A stretch of 64,000 nt of DNA from Dechloromonas denitrificans (GCF_020510685.1 NZ_CP075185.1:3348001-3412000); one strand, 5' to 3'; shown: positions 16,728 to 25,313, numbered from the stretch's first letter. A program made the numbers and translations. Notes: generated by a model from the letters alone, not told the origin.

Positions 16728-18785
16728 ATGGACTTGCCTCGTCTCAGCCCTGTCGCGATTGCCCTGCTGATCGCATTTTCCGCAGCCAATGCCGAGGAAA
16801 GCTCACTTTCTGCGGTAAACGTGACCGCCAAGGGCTATTCCACCACCGATCTTGAAACACCGCTGTCGACGACGACGCTCGACCGGGAAGAAATCACCCG
16901 CCGGGGCGCCGGCAATGTCGGCGACGCATTGCGTGGCGAACCGGGCATCGCCATTTCGAACGACAGCGCCCAGGGGCAGAATCCGGTGATTCGCGGCCTC
17001 GGCAAGGAAAGCACGGTGCTGCTGGTCGATGGCATGCGTTTCAATTCGGCGCAGCCGGCCGGGGCCATCGCCTCCTTCATGACCCTCGGCCTGGCCGAAC
17101 GGGTTGAAGTGGTCAAGGGCGGCGCTTCGGTACTCTACGGCACCGGCGCACTGGGCGGCGCGATCAACGTCCTGCTGCCGCAGGCGAAATTCGTTTCCGG
17201 CCTGGGCGTCGAAGCTGGCGCCAGTTACGACAGCGCCAGCCAGGGCATGCGCGGCACGGCCGTAATCAACGCCAGCACCGGCGACCACGCGCTGATGCTC
17301 GGGGCCTCGCTGGCCCGCATCGATGACTACCGATCGCCGGACGGCAAGGTTGGCCGCACCGGCTACGACTCGAACGCCTTCATCGGCCAGTACCGTTTCC
17401 GCATCGATGCCCAGCAGCAACTGCGCCTGTCGCTGCAGCAGCACAAGGACGAGGATGTCTGGTATCCCGGTTCGAGCCGGCCGCATGCCAGTCCGCTGGT
17501 CGGCAGCACCACCGTTCATTCGCCGGAGCAGGAACGGCGCTTGCTGGAACTCGGTTATAGCCGCAAAGGGACTGGCGACACGCCACTAAACCTCGATCTG
17601 CGGGTTTACCGTCAGGAGATGGAACGCAGCATTTATTCCTGGGCCAACAAACTGAACCGCGACATCGTCACCAACAGCGTCACCTTCGAGACCAATGGCC
17701 TGGATGCCAAGGCCGACTGGCTGCTCCATCCGCAGCATCTTGTCTCGTTCGGTCTCAATGCCTGGGAGATGTCCGGCAACCCGGATCGCTACATGGCCAG
17801 CGGCGCACCATTCACCACGCTGAGCGCCAACAACCCTTTCCAGAACGCCCGCATCGAGGCACTCGGTTTCTATGCCCAAGACGATATGCGCTTCGGCAAA
17901 CTCAATCTGCTGGCCGGGTTGCGCTACGACACGGTGAAGAGCGACGCCGACAGCATGAACAACGGCGCCCGCAAGACCGGGCTCGACGCTTCGGACAGCG
18001 CCATTTCCGGCAGCTTCGGTGCGATCTATGAAGTGACGCCGCTGTTCCGCCCCTACGCCAACTACGCCCGCGCCTTCCGCGCGCCGGGCATGCGCGAGCG
18101 TTACGAGTCCGGCCTGCGCGGCGACGGCTATTACTACGCCGGCAGCCCGGAAGTCGAGGCCGAAAAGGCCGACCAGTTCGAACTCGGCATCAAGGGTGCG
18201 AATGCGGTGATCGACTATGGCGTGACCGCCTATCACAACCAGATCGACAACTACATCACCGGCCAGATCCTCAGCGGCAGCGCCGCCACGGCGGCCTGCG
18301 GCGCTGCCAACGCCGCCAACTGCAAGAAGACCATCAACCTCGGCAGCGCCACAATCAAGGGCCTCGAAGCGCATGCCCGGTGGCAGTTCGTCAACGGGCA
18401 GTGGTTGAGCGCCGGCTATTCGCGCGTCCGCGGCGACAACGACGACCTCAACGAGCCGTTGTTCCAGATGCCGGCCGATGAAATCTCGCTCGGCTGGCTG
18501 GGTCGCGTCATGCCCGCCGTCAAGGCCGACTTCACGCTGCGCCTGGTGGACCGTCAGGCGCGCGTCGCAACGCAATTCACGCGCGGTGCCGAAAATGCCA
18601 CCGCCGGCTTCGTCACGGCCGACCTCGGCGCCACCTGGCAGATCGACAAGCGCAACAGCCTGCGTTTCGCCATCAAGAACCTGGCCGACAAGACCTATCA
18701 CGAGCACCTGACCGAAGGCGTTTCCGGCGCCGAGATCAAGGCCCCGGGCCGCAGCGTTCAACTCGCCTGGCGCGGGAGCTTCTGA
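16728..18785 (+). CDS. TonB-dependent receptor heading an ABC transporter operon
   Basis: Outer-membrane receptor of 685 residues. A signal peptide (IALLIAFSAANA) precedes LSAVNVTAKGY, a plug (VVKGGASVLYGTGALGGAINVLLP) and a barrel with YARAFRAPGMRERYESG. The C-terminus ends in WRGSF. The FRAP motif and overall length resemble the haemoglobin/haem receptor group, but the NPNL/NPDL companion is replaced by SPEVEAEK, so haem is only one possibility. A Cys pair in the barrel (AACGAANAANC) may form an extracellular disulphide. Its stop overlaps the start of a periplasmic binding protein (TGATG), so substrate taken up here is probably handed to that ABC transporter. Confidence 0.8.
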   Translation: MDLPRLSPVAIALLIAFSAANAEESSLSAVNVTAKGYSTTDLETPLSTTTLDREEITRRGAGNVGDALRGEPGIAISNDSAQGQNPVIRGLGKESTVLLVDGMRFNSAQPAGAIASFMTLGLAERVEVVKGGASVLYGTGALGGAINVLLPQAKFVSGLGVEAGASYDSASQGMRGTAVINASTGDHALMLGASLARIDDYRSPDGKVGRTGYDSNAFIGQYRFRIDAQQQLRLSLQQHKDEDVWYPGSSRPHASPLVGSTTVHSPEQERRLLELGYSRKGTGDTPLNLDLRVYRQEMERSIYSWANKLNRDIVTNSVTFETNGLDAKADWLLHPQHLVSFGLNAWEMSGNPDRYMASGAPFTTLSANNPFQNARIEALGFYAQDDMRFGKLNLLAGLRYDTVKSDADSMNNGARKTGLDASDSAISGSFGAIYEVTPLFRPYANYARAFRAPGMRERYESGLRGDGYYYAGSPEVEAEKADQFELGIKGANAVIDYGVTAYHNQIDNYITGQILSGSAATAACGAANAANCKKTINLGSATIKGLEAHARWQFVNGQWLSAGYSRVRGDNDDLNEPLFQMPADEISLGWLGRVMPAVKADFTLRLVDRQARVATQFTRGAENATAGFVTADLGATWQIDKRNSLRFAIKNLADKTYHEHLTEGVSGAEIKAPGRSVQLAWRGSF

Positions 18786-19804
18786 TGCCGGGCTGCCGTC
18801 GCCTACTGGCCCGCCTGATCGGCGCCGCCGCGCTCCTGGCCGGCCTGGTCAGCCCGCCCCTGGCGGCCGTCGAGCGCCTGCCGAAACTGGTGCTGGCCGG
18901 CCCGGCTGCGGCGGTGTCGACGCCGCTCATCCACATGATCGAAAGCGGCGCCCTGCAGGATGTCGCCGAGCGCATCGAATTCCACACCTGGAAGGACCCC
19001 GACCAGTTGCGCGTGCTGGCGCTGGGCGGCAAGGCCGATTTCATTGCCATGCCGACCAACGTCGCCGCCAATCTGTACAACCGGGGCGTCAGCCTCAAGT
19101 TGCTCAACGTGTCGACCTGGGGGGTGCTGTGGATGGTGTCGCGCGACAAGGAGGCCAAGACGCTGGCCGATTTCCGCGGCAAGGAAATCGCCATGCCTTT
19201 CCGGGCCGACATGCCGGACATCGTTTTCGGTCTGCTCGCCGAGAAACAGGGGCTGGATGCGAAGAAGGATTTCAAGCTGCGCTATGTCGGATCGCCCCTC
19301 GACGCCATGCAGTTGCTGGTTACCCGCCGCGTGGACCACGCCCTGCTCGCCGAGCCGGCGGTCTCGATGGCGCTGCGGAAAACCAAGTCCTTCCCGGTCA
19401 GCATCATCGCCCCGGACCTTTACCGCAGCACCGACCTGCAGCAGGAATGGGGCCGCCTGTTCAAGCGCGAAACGCGCATCCCGCAGGCCGGCATCGCCGT
19501 CATCGGCCAGGCCTTGGCGGATGAAAAGCTGCAGGCCAGGGTAATGGCCGCCTATGAACAATCCTTGCTCTGGTGCCAGAAAAACATGCTGAAGTGCGGC
19601 GAAATGGTCGCCAAGCGCATTGACCTGCTGACTCCGGAAGCCGTCGCCGACTCGCTGGCCGTCAGCCAGACACGCCACGTCGCGGCCGCAGCGGCCAGGC
19701 CAGAACTGGAATTTTTCTTCGGCCAGCTGTATGCCAGGAATCCAGCCCTGGTCGGTGGCAAGTTGCCGGACGATGGCTTCTACGGCCTCGGCAAGGCGCC
19801 GTGA
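18785..19804 (+). CDS. ABC transporter periplasmic binding protein, NitT/TauT type
   Basis: A 339-residue exported protein of the NitT/TauT/SsuA-like solute-binding group. A signal peptide of about 28 residues precedes two lobes; ALGGKADFIAMPTNVAANLYNRG and DFRGKEIAMPF are typical of the family. It overlaps the receptor by one base and the permease by four. Family members bind nitrate, sulphonates, thiamine precursors and other small anions or heterocycles. With a TonB receptor and a Fur box upstream, the substrate here is more likely a metal-linked or outer-membrane-impermeable compound. The substrate cannot be read from the sequence. Confidence 0.82.
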   Translation: MPGCRRLLARLIGAAALLAGLVSPPLAAVERLPKLVLAGPAAAVSTPLIHMIESGALQDVAERIEFHTWKDPDQLRVLALGGKADFIAMPTNVAANLYNRGVSLKLLNVSTWGVLWMVSRDKEAKTLADFRGKEIAMPFRADMPDIVFGLLAEKQGLDAKKDFKLRYVGSPLDAMQLLVTRRVDHALLAEPAVSMALRKTKSFPVSIIAPDLYRSTDLQQEWGRLFKRETRIPQAGIAVIGQALADEKLQARVMAAYEQSLLWCQKNMLKCGEMVAKRIDLLTPEAVADSLAVSQTRHVAAAAARPELEFFFGQLYARNPALVGGKLPDDGFYGLGKAP

Positions 19805-20622
19805 AGAACCGCAGCCTGCCTCGCCTGCAGCCGCTGGCATGGGCCGCCGCAACCGGCAGCTATCTATGGAGCGGTTGGGGTTCGCTCGCCAGTCTGGGCA
19901 TTTTCCTGGCCGTCTGGGAGTTCGTTGCCCAAGGCCTCGGCGCGCTGATCCTGCCCTCCCCTCTTGAAGCGCTGGCGACCCTGGCCCGGCTGTTTGAGGA
20001 TGGCTCGGCCGGGCCTGAAATTCTCGTCACCGCGCGCCGCGCCCTGCTCGGCTTCGGGCTATCGGTCATCATCGGCAGCCTGCTCGGCCTGGCCGCCGGC
20101 GTCTCGATGACGGCTTCGATGATGGCGCGACCGATCATCACCGTGCTCGTCGGCATGCCGCCGATCGCCTGGCTGATCCTCGCCCTGCTGTGGTTCGGGG
20201 CCGGCGACGGCACACCGATCTTCACCGTGTTCATCGCCTGCTTCTCGATCATCTTTGTCGGCGCCATGCAGGGCACACGCACCCTGGACGGCCAATTGAA
20301 GGAAGTGGCGCAGATCTTCGGGCTGTCGACCTGGATGAAGCTGACCGACGTCTATCTGCCGCACGTCGTTTCCTACCTCTTCCCGGCCTGGATCGCGGCA
20401 CTCGGCATGTCGTGGAAGATAGTCGTGATGGCCGAGCTGCTATCGACCGAGGACGGCATCGGCGCAGCGCTCGCCGTATCGCGCAGCCATCTCGACACGG
20501 CGGCCTCGATGGCCTGGATCGTCGCCCTGGTCGGCACGCTGCTGGCCATCGAGTATCTGTTGCTGGAGCCGATCAAACGCAAGGTCGAGTCATGGCGGGA
20601 GTTGGCATCATCAAGCAACTGA
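19801..20622 (+). CDS. ABC transporter permease, NitT/TauT type
   Basis: Inner-membrane permease of 273 residues with about six helices and the EAA-type loop between them (EVAQIFGLSTWMKLTDVYLPHVVSYLF), which contacts the ATPase. GTG start with a four-base overlap on the binding-protein gene (GTGA). Its last codons overlap the ATPase start by 31 bases. It forms the membrane channel of the transporter encoded at 18785-21380. Confidence 0.85.
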   Translation: MKNRSLPRLQPLAWAAATGSYLWSGWGSLASLGIFLAVWEFVAQGLGALILPSPLEALATLARLFEDGSAGPEILVTARRALLGFGLSVIIGSLLGLAAGVSMTASMMARPIITVLVGMPPIAWLILALLWFGAGDGTPIFTVFIACFSIIFVGAMQGTRTLDGQLKEVAQIFGLSTWMKLTDVYLPHVVSYLFPAWIAALGMSWKIVVMAELLSTEDGIGAALAVSRSHLDTAASMAWIVALVGTLLAIEYLLLEPIKRKVESWRELASSSN

Positions 20623-21380
20623 GCATCACGGCGCTGAACCATCGCTTCGGCTATCAGCGCGTTCTCGAAGATATCGAACTGACCGTCCAGGCCGGCGAAG
20701 CGGTAGCCCTCGTCGGGCCGTCCGGCTGCGGCAAGACGACCCTGCTCAACCTGGCTGCCGGCCTGCTGACCCCGTGGGAAGGCCGCATTGCCAATCGCTT
20801 CGCCCGGCCGGCGATGATGTTCCAGCAGCCGCGCCTGCTGCCCTGGAAGCGAACCCTCGACAATATCGCGCTCGGCCTCAAGGCCCAGGGCATGAATTCC
20901 GTACAGCGCAAAGCCGGTGCGACGCAGCTGGCGTTGAAGATGGGACTGACCATCGACGATCTCGCCAAATTCCCCAGTGCGCTCTCCGGCGGCATGCAAA
21001 GCCGCGCCGCCCTGGCCCGCGCCTTTGCCATGCAGCCTGACCTGCTGTTGCTCGATGAGGCTTTCTCGGCACTCGACATCGGCCTGAAGAGTGAACTTTA
21101 CGATCTGCTGGCCAGCGCGCGCGCCGCCCACGCCAGCGCCGTGCTGATGATCACCCATGACCTGATGGAAGCCATTCGGCTGGCCGACCGCATCCTGGTC
21201 ATGGCCGGCGCGCCCGGCCGTATCGTTGCCGCGCACCGCATCGAAACGCCGGTCGCCGAGCGCGACGAACGCTGGGTATTCGCCCGTACCGCCGACTTCA
21301 TCCAGTGGCCGGACATCCGCGCCGCCTTCGGGCTGCCGGACGAAAAGCGAGCATCAAAAGAGGCTCTCCTTTGCCCTTGA
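20592..21380 (+). CDS. ABC transporter ATP-binding protein, NitT/TauT type
   Basis: A 262-residue ATPase with Walker A GPSGCGKTT, Q-loop FQQPRLLPW, signature LSGGMQSR, Walker B LLLLDEAF and a switch His in ITHD. The signature has Met where many have Gln. The open frame reaches further upstream, but only the ATG at 20592 gives the normal N-terminus and the usual overlap with the permease gene. It energises the transporter. The stop lies close to the NnrS gene, which is probably in the same operon. Confidence 0.85.
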   Translation: MAGVGIIKQLSITALNHRFGYQRVLEDIELTVQAGEAVALVGPSGCGKTTLLNLAAGLLTPWEGRIANRFARPAMMFQQPRLLPWKRTLDNIALGLKAQGMNSVQRKAGATQLALKMGLTIDDLAKFPSALSGGMQSRAALARAFAMQPDLLLLDEAFSALDIGLKSELYDLLASARAAHASAVLMITHDLMEAIRLADRILVMAGAPGRIVAAHRIETPVAERDERWVFARTADFIQWPDIRAAFGLPDEKRASKEALLCP

Positions 21381-21415
21381 ACGCAGCCAAGAATGGCCTT
21401 CCGTGGCGGGCCGCC

Positions 21416-22627
21416 ATGACCAAAATGCTGAATGGAAGCATCTGGCTCTGCCCCTTCCGCCCCTTCTTCCTGCTCACTGGCGGACACGCCCTGCTCGCCA
21501 TGGCCTGCTGGCTGGGCGCCCTGAGCGGCCTGTTGGCGCTACCCGACCTGCCCGGCGGCCCGATTGTCTGGCATGCCCATGAATTGATCTTCGGTTTTGC
21601 CGCCGCCTCGATTGCCGGCTTCCTGCTCACCGCCATCATCGAATTCACCGGCGCCCCGCCGGTCGCCCGAAGCACAGTCCAGATCCTGCTCACCCTCTGG
21701 TTCGGCGGGCGCATCGCCTATCTGCTGGCCGGCTGGATCGGCATCATCCCGGCCGCACTCTGCGACCTCGGTTTCCTGCTCCTGCTGATCAAGCAGATTG
21801 CCGGTCCGCTGTGGCGCGACCCAAGCCGCCGCCATCTCGCCTTCTTCCATGCCCTGGTCGCGCTCATTGCCGTCCACGCCGGTTTCTACCTCGCCCTGTT
21901 CGGTCATGGCGATGCGCTGGCCTGGCTGTTTCTGGCGGTCGGCCTGCTGATGATCCTGATCATCGTTGCCTTGTCGCGCATCTCGATGCGGCTGGTCAAT
22001 GACGTGCTCGAAGCCCAGGGCGGTATCGCTGCGCCCTATCTCGCCCGGCCGCCCCGGCGCAATCTTGCCATATTCGCCATCGGCCTTTATAGCGCCGCCG
22101 AATTCCTCCTTCCCGGCAACCGCGTCAGCGGCTGGCTGGCACTGGCCGCTGCCGCCGGCATCTTCAATCTGCTCAACGACTGGCACGTTGGACGGGCGCT
22201 GTTCCAGCGCTGGGTGATCATCCCCTATCTGGTCTATTGGTGCATGGCTCTCGGCTACGCCACCATCGGCCTCGGCCTGCTGGCCGGCGGCAACCTGAGC
22301 AGCGCCGGCCACCACCTGCTGCTGGTCGGTGCAGTCGGCCTGTCGATCCTGATCGTCATGGCCGTCGCCGGGCGCATGCACAGCGGCTACAGGCTGGATC
22401 ACCGGCGCTGGCTACCCGCCGCCAGCGCGCTGCTGCTCGGCGCCGCCCTGACGCGGGTCGCGGCCGGCCTGGCGGCTTTCGCATCGGCCTCCACCCCACT
22501 GCTCCACACCGCAGCGACACTCTGGATGGCGGGTTGGGGCATTTACCTGGCCTACTCCTGGCGGGTTCTCTGCGGACCGCGCCCGGATGGCGGACAAGGC
22601 TGCGACGAGCCTGTCGATCTGCGCTGA
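21416..22627 (+). CDS. nnrS: NnrS family multi-helix membrane protein
   Basis: An integral membrane protein of about 403 residues with roughly 12 helices, matching the NnrS family (PF05940): the start FRPFFLLTGGHALLAM, HAHELIFGFAAASIAGFLLTAI and several buried His residues. NnrS of Rhodobacter is described as a haem- and copper-containing protein linked to nitric oxide stress. Upstream TTG codons at 21371 and 21377 could extend it and overlap the ATPase stop; the ATG at 21416 gives the usual NnrS N-terminus. Its place behind a TonB receptor and ABC transporter is unusual and suggests a link to haem or metal supply. Confidence 0.82.
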   Translation: MTKMLNGSIWLCPFRPFFLLTGGHALLAMACWLGALSGLLALPDLPGGPIVWHAHELIFGFAAASIAGFLLTAIIEFTGAPPVARSTVQILLTLWFGGRIAYLLAGWIGIIPAALCDLGFLLLLIKQIAGPLWRDPSRRHLAFFHALVALIAVHAGFYLALFGHGDALAWLFLAVGLLMILIIVALSRISMRLVNDVLEAQGGIAAPYLARPPRRNLAIFAIGLYSAAEFLLPGNRVSGWLALAAAAGIFNLLNDWHVGRALFQRWVIIPYLVYWCMALGYATIGLGLLAGGNLSSAGHHLLLVGAVGLSILIVMAVAGRMHSGYRLDHRRWLPAASALLLGAALTRVAAGLAAFASASTPLLHTAATLWMAGWGIYLAYSWRVLCGPRPDGGQGCDEPVDLR

Positions 22628-22754
22628 ACGGCAAGACCTGGCCAATCGCTACAGCAAGCTCGCCGAACGCGGTATCCGACGCGCCAGCGACCTGCTGAAC
22701 GCGCGCCGTCCAAATAGCAATTATTCCTATTTACAAAACCAAAAATACCCGTAA
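22587..22754 (+). CDS. possible 55-residue protein overlapping the nnrS end
   Basis: An open frame of 55 codons starts at an ATG within the last 41 bases of nnrS. The encoded protein is hydrophilic and helical (ERQDLANRYSKLAERGIRRASD). There is no strong ribosome site. I record it because it fills the gap before the next Fur box with a plausible amphipathic sequence, but it may be chance. Confidence 0.25.
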   Translation: MADKAATSLSICAERQDLANRYSKLAERGIRRASDLLNARRPNSNYSYLQNQKYP

Positions 22755-22776
22755 GATAGGAATTGTTCTCATCTAT
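22730..22776 (+). promoter_or_regulatory. Fur-controlled promoter of the DUF2325 cluster
   Basis: TTTACA at 22730-22735, a 16-base spacer and TAAGAT at 22752-22757, followed by a Fur-box-like sequence GATAGGAATTGTTCTCATC (22756-22774). Confidence 0.6.
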
Positions 22777-22787
22777 CCGGATATCCT

Positions 22788-22865
22788 ATGCGCAGCCTGA
22801 TCGCCCATGTCTCGTTCGCCGGCATCCTGCTCTTCTGGGTGCTATCGGTCGGTGTTCCGCTTTAA
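22788..22865 (+). CDS. 25-residue single-helix membrane peptide
   Basis: A short frame beginning 12 bases after the Fur box and ending just before the ribosome site of the next gene. It encodes a positively charged start (MRSLIAH) and one hydrophobic helix (FAGILLFWVLSVGVPL). The ribosome site is weak. Peptides of this kind are often missed by gene finders. Position as the first reading frame of an iron-controlled transcript supports it; no homologue is recognised. Confidence 0.4.
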   Translation: MRSLIAHVSFAGILLFWVLSVGVPL

Positions 22866-22882
22866 ATCATCGGGAGGTAAGC

Positions 22883-23098
22883 ATGTCATACGACAAAATG
22901 TGCGAAGGCGCACTCAGTCTGGTTCTGCTGCATCATGAAACCGGTTGTTCGCAATCGGCCCTCAACGCGGCGCGGTTGCTCGACTGCCTGAGCGAGGAAC
23001 GCGGCCTCGATGCGCAGACGCGCGAGCTCTGCGAACGCGCCAGTGCCCGCCTGCTCGGCGCGTCGCAAACGGAGATCAGACATGCTGGCCCCGCTTGA
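22883..23098 (+). CDS. 71-residue protein of the DUF2325 cluster, unknown
   Basis: Starts at an ATG with a strong site (GGGAGG) and overlaps the next gene by 17 bases. The protein is soluble and helical with Cys7, Cys22, Cys35 and Cys49 (for example HHETGCSQSALNAARLLDCL). I do not recognise a family. The spacing of cysteines and the HH pair might bind a metal or haem. Co-transcription with a coiled-coil and a DUF2325 protein under a Fur box suggests a role in iron homeostasis. Confidence 0.6.
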   Translation: MSYDKMCEGALSLVLLHHETGCSQSALNAARLLDCLSEERGLDAQTRELCERASARLLGASQTEIRHAGPA

Positions 23099-23558
23099 AG
23101 ACCGTTCGCTGCTCGAACGCGACGATGGCGACCCGCAACGCGACCCGCCGCTCGCCGATTTGCCCCGCGACCTCGAGCCGGATGTCGCACGGCTGGCGGC
23201 CGAAAACGCCGCACTGCGAAAAGCGCTGCGCGAGTCGCGCCGGACGCAACGCCGGAACGCCACGCTCACCGCCCGCAAGGTCGTTGACCAGACCAACGAA
23301 ATTTACCGACTCGGCGAATTGAACGGGCAACTGCAGAAACGTCTGGCCGAATACGAATCCGGCTTGGCGATCACCAGCCTCGCCCAGCAATTGATGGCCC
23401 TGCGCGAAGCCAACGAACAACTGACGGCTGCCGCCACCCGCGTCTGGTATCTCGACAAGACGCTGTGCGCCGCCCACCGCGAGTGCGAACTGCTGGCCAG
23501 GGAACGCGATTCGGCGCTCGGCCGGTTGCGAACGGCGACCAGCGAATTGCCGAACTGA
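23082..23558 (+). CDS. 158-residue coiled-coil protein, unknown
   Basis: The ATG follows GGAG by seven bases. Residues from about 35 to the end are a charged coiled coil (LAAENAALRKALRESRRTQ, LNGQLQKRLAEYESG). It is cytoplasmic and has no membrane segment. No family is recognised. It may assemble with the neighbouring DUF2325 protein, which has its own coiled coil. Confidence 0.65.
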   Translation: MLAPLEDRSLLERDDGDPQRDPPLADLPRDLEPDVARLAAENAALRKALRESRRTQRRNATLTARKVVDQTNEIYRLGELNGQLQKRLAEYESGLAITSLAQQLMALREANEQLTAAATRVWYLDKTLCAAHRECELLARERDSALGRLRTATSELPN

Positions 23559-23583
23559 ACCCGCCACCCACTCAATCATTTTC

Positions 23584-23610
23584 GCCAGCCAACCGGACTC
23601 CCGGCCAGCC
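23584..23610 (+). repeat. GCCAGCC leader repeats
   Basis: GCCAGCC at 23584-23590 and 23604-23610 lies in the short gap before the DUF2325 gene. Confidence 0.45.
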
Positions 23611-23636
23611 AGAGCCTCTTCCGCCAGGAGTCCAGA

Positions 23637-24992
23637 ATGTCCACTTTCCCCTATCACGTCGCCGGAGGCACTTTTAGCGCCGCCCAGGCGCCCGGCAATG
23701 ACACCTTCCCCGGCTCGCTGCGCATGGGCCCGCTGGCCGAGGCGCCGACTTTCGTCGCGAGCGGTTCGCGGCGGCGCAAGCTGTGGGAGATTCCGCACAA
23801 GTTTCACTGCCCGGTGATCGGTGTCTGTTTCGGCGTCGATGAGCTGCGCAGCCTGATGGCCAAGGTCATGTACTTCCCGCGCGAAACAACCGATTTCGTG
23901 TTGCACACGACGGCGGTCGGCGGCTGCGAAACGCGCAGCCAACTGGCCGAACTGCTGCACAAGAACATGGAGAAGCGCTTTGCGATGACCATCCGGCGCT
24001 TTGCCGCCAGCAAGGATGGCGAAAGCCTGCGGCGGCTGTGGCGGGAAGCCGCCGGCGCCGGCACCGAGATCCCCGGCGCGCTCTGGGCGAGCTGGACGCA
24101 CCCGGCCTGCGATGCCCAGCTGGAGCAGGAAATCTATGCCGACATTCACATGATCCAGCACCAGATCGGCAGCGGCGCCCGGGCTGATCTGACCACGCTG
24201 AAGCGCCTGAGCGCCGACAACAGCCAGCTCCGCCGGGAACGCGACGAAGCACGGCGGACGCTGGAAATCCTGCGAACGGAAAAGACCCGGGAAACGCAGT
24301 TGCTCGACCGGCGGATGGCCGAACTGCGCAGCGAGCTGGCCAGCAAGGAGGCCTGTGCGGCCAACCTGATGGGCCAGCTCGACGTCCTGCGCCAGAGCTT
24401 ACCCGATCTGAAGGACCGGCAAGCATTGGCCCGCCGCGCCAGCGACGCCGAAGCCAGAGCCATCGCGCTGGCCGCCCGCAGCGCGGAACTCGACGACACG
24501 CTACAACGGCAACGCGGCCTGGCCCGTCACGCCGAAGAGACGATCCGCCATCTGCGCGCCACGGGCGACGCGCCGGCCGGTGCTCCGACACCAGCCGCCG
24601 AGGCGCCGGCGAGCCGCCTGTCCGGCAAGTGCATCCTGTGCGTCGGCGGGCGTTCCGGCTCGGTAGACGCCTATCGTCAGATCGTCGAACAACGCGGCGG
24701 CCGTTTTCTGCATCACGACGGTGGGCTGGAAGAAAACCTGCATCGCATCGACGCGGCCTTGTCGGCCGCCGACCTGGTCATCTGCCAGGCAGGCTGCATC
24801 AGCCATAACGCTTACTGGCGGGTCAAGGAACAGTGCAAACGCAGCGGCAAGCAATGCGTTTTCCTGAAAGGACCGGGCGTTTCCAGCTTCGGCAAAGTCG
24901 TCAGCACGGTATGTCTGTCGCCCGCTAGCAACACATTCGACAAAACCCCCGAAGAAGTTGTGGATACCCAATTGACAGCAATTCTCAATTAA
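23637..24992 (+). CDS. DUF2325 domain protein with coiled coil
   Basis: A 451-residue cytoplasmic protein. The N-terminal domain has the motif WEIPHKFHCPVIGVCF seen in proteobacterial DUF2325 proteins, followed by a helical region, a coiled coil (about 190-310), a Pro/Ala linker, and a C-terminal DUF2325 domain (about 335-430; ILCVGGRSGSVDAY, HHDGGLEENLHRI, ADLVICQAGCISHNAYW). The function of DUF2325 is unknown. Many Cys and His residues could bind metal. AGGAG precedes the ATG. It follows small helical proteins downstream of a Fur box and precedes hemP and tonB, so a role in haem or iron handling is inferred. Confidence 0.78.
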   Translation: MSTFPYHVAGGTFSAAQAPGNDTFPGSLRMGPLAEAPTFVASGSRRRKLWEIPHKFHCPVIGVCFGVDELRSLMAKVMYFPRETTDFVLHTTAVGGCETRSQLAELLHKNMEKRFAMTIRRFAASKDGESLRRLWREAAGAGTEIPGALWASWTHPACDAQLEQEIYADIHMIQHQIGSGARADLTTLKRLSADNSQLRRERDEARRTLEILRTEKTRETQLLDRRMAELRSELASKEACAANLMGQLDVLRQSLPDLKDRQALARRASDAEARAIALAARSAELDDTLQRQRGLARHAEETIRHLRATGDAPAGAPTPAAEAPASRLSGKCILCVGGRSGSVDAYRQIVEQRGGRFLHHDGGLEENLHRIDAALSAADLVICQAGCISHNAYWRVKEQCKRSGKQCVFLKGPGVSSFGKVVSTVCLSPASNTFDKTPEEVVDTQLTAILN

Positions 24993-25018
24993 CAAATAAT
25001 GCGAGTCATTCTCGTTTG
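24972..25018 (+). promoter_or_regulatory. Fur-controlled promoter of hemP-tonB-exbBD
   Basis: TTGACA at 24972-24977, a 17-base spacer and AATAAT at 24995-25000. Fur-like sequences lie in the spacer (CAATTCTCAATTAAC) and just after the -10 (GCGAGTCATTCTCGTTTG). The promoter lies inside the last codons of the DUF2325 gene. Confidence 0.7.
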
Positions 25019-25032
25019 CATGTGGAATTACA

Positions 25033-25209
25033 ATGAACACACCGCCCAAAGCCTCTCCCATTCCACCCGCCACCGACAACCAGCCCACCCGGCTATGCCT
25101 GGAGAGCGAGAAGATCCTGCGCGGCCAGAGTGCGGTTGAAATCGAACATGCCGGTCAGCGCTACCTGCTGCGCGTCACCCGCGAAAACAAGTTGATCCTG
25201 ACCAAATAG
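25033..25209 (+). CDS. hemP: haemin uptake protein HemP, second copy
   Basis: A 58-residue HemP family protein. A proline-rich start is followed by SEKILRGQSAVEIEHAGQRY and LLRVTRENKLILTK; the last five residues (LILTK) are identical to the first HemP. It begins 14 bases after the Fur-like site and is probably the first gene of the tonB operon. Two HemP copies in one island suggest that each serves a different operon. Confidence 0.85.
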   Translation: MNTPPKASPIPPATDNQPTRLCLESEKILRGQSAVEIEHAGQRYLLRVTRENKLILTK

Positions 25210-25240
25210 TTTCTCTCGTTGTAAATCTCTCGTTCCCGTA

Positions 25241-25265
25241 GCCAGCTAGCCAACGCCAGCAAGCC
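25241..25265 (+). repeat. GCCAGC-type leader repeats
   Basis: GCCAGCTAGCC (25241-25251) and GCCAGCAAGCC (25255-25265) precede tonB; they are variants of the GCCAGCC element. Confidence 0.45.
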
Positions 25266-25313
25266 AAGGGTTTTTTCGGACTGGATGCGCAACGAACCGG
25301 AGAAATGAAAGTT

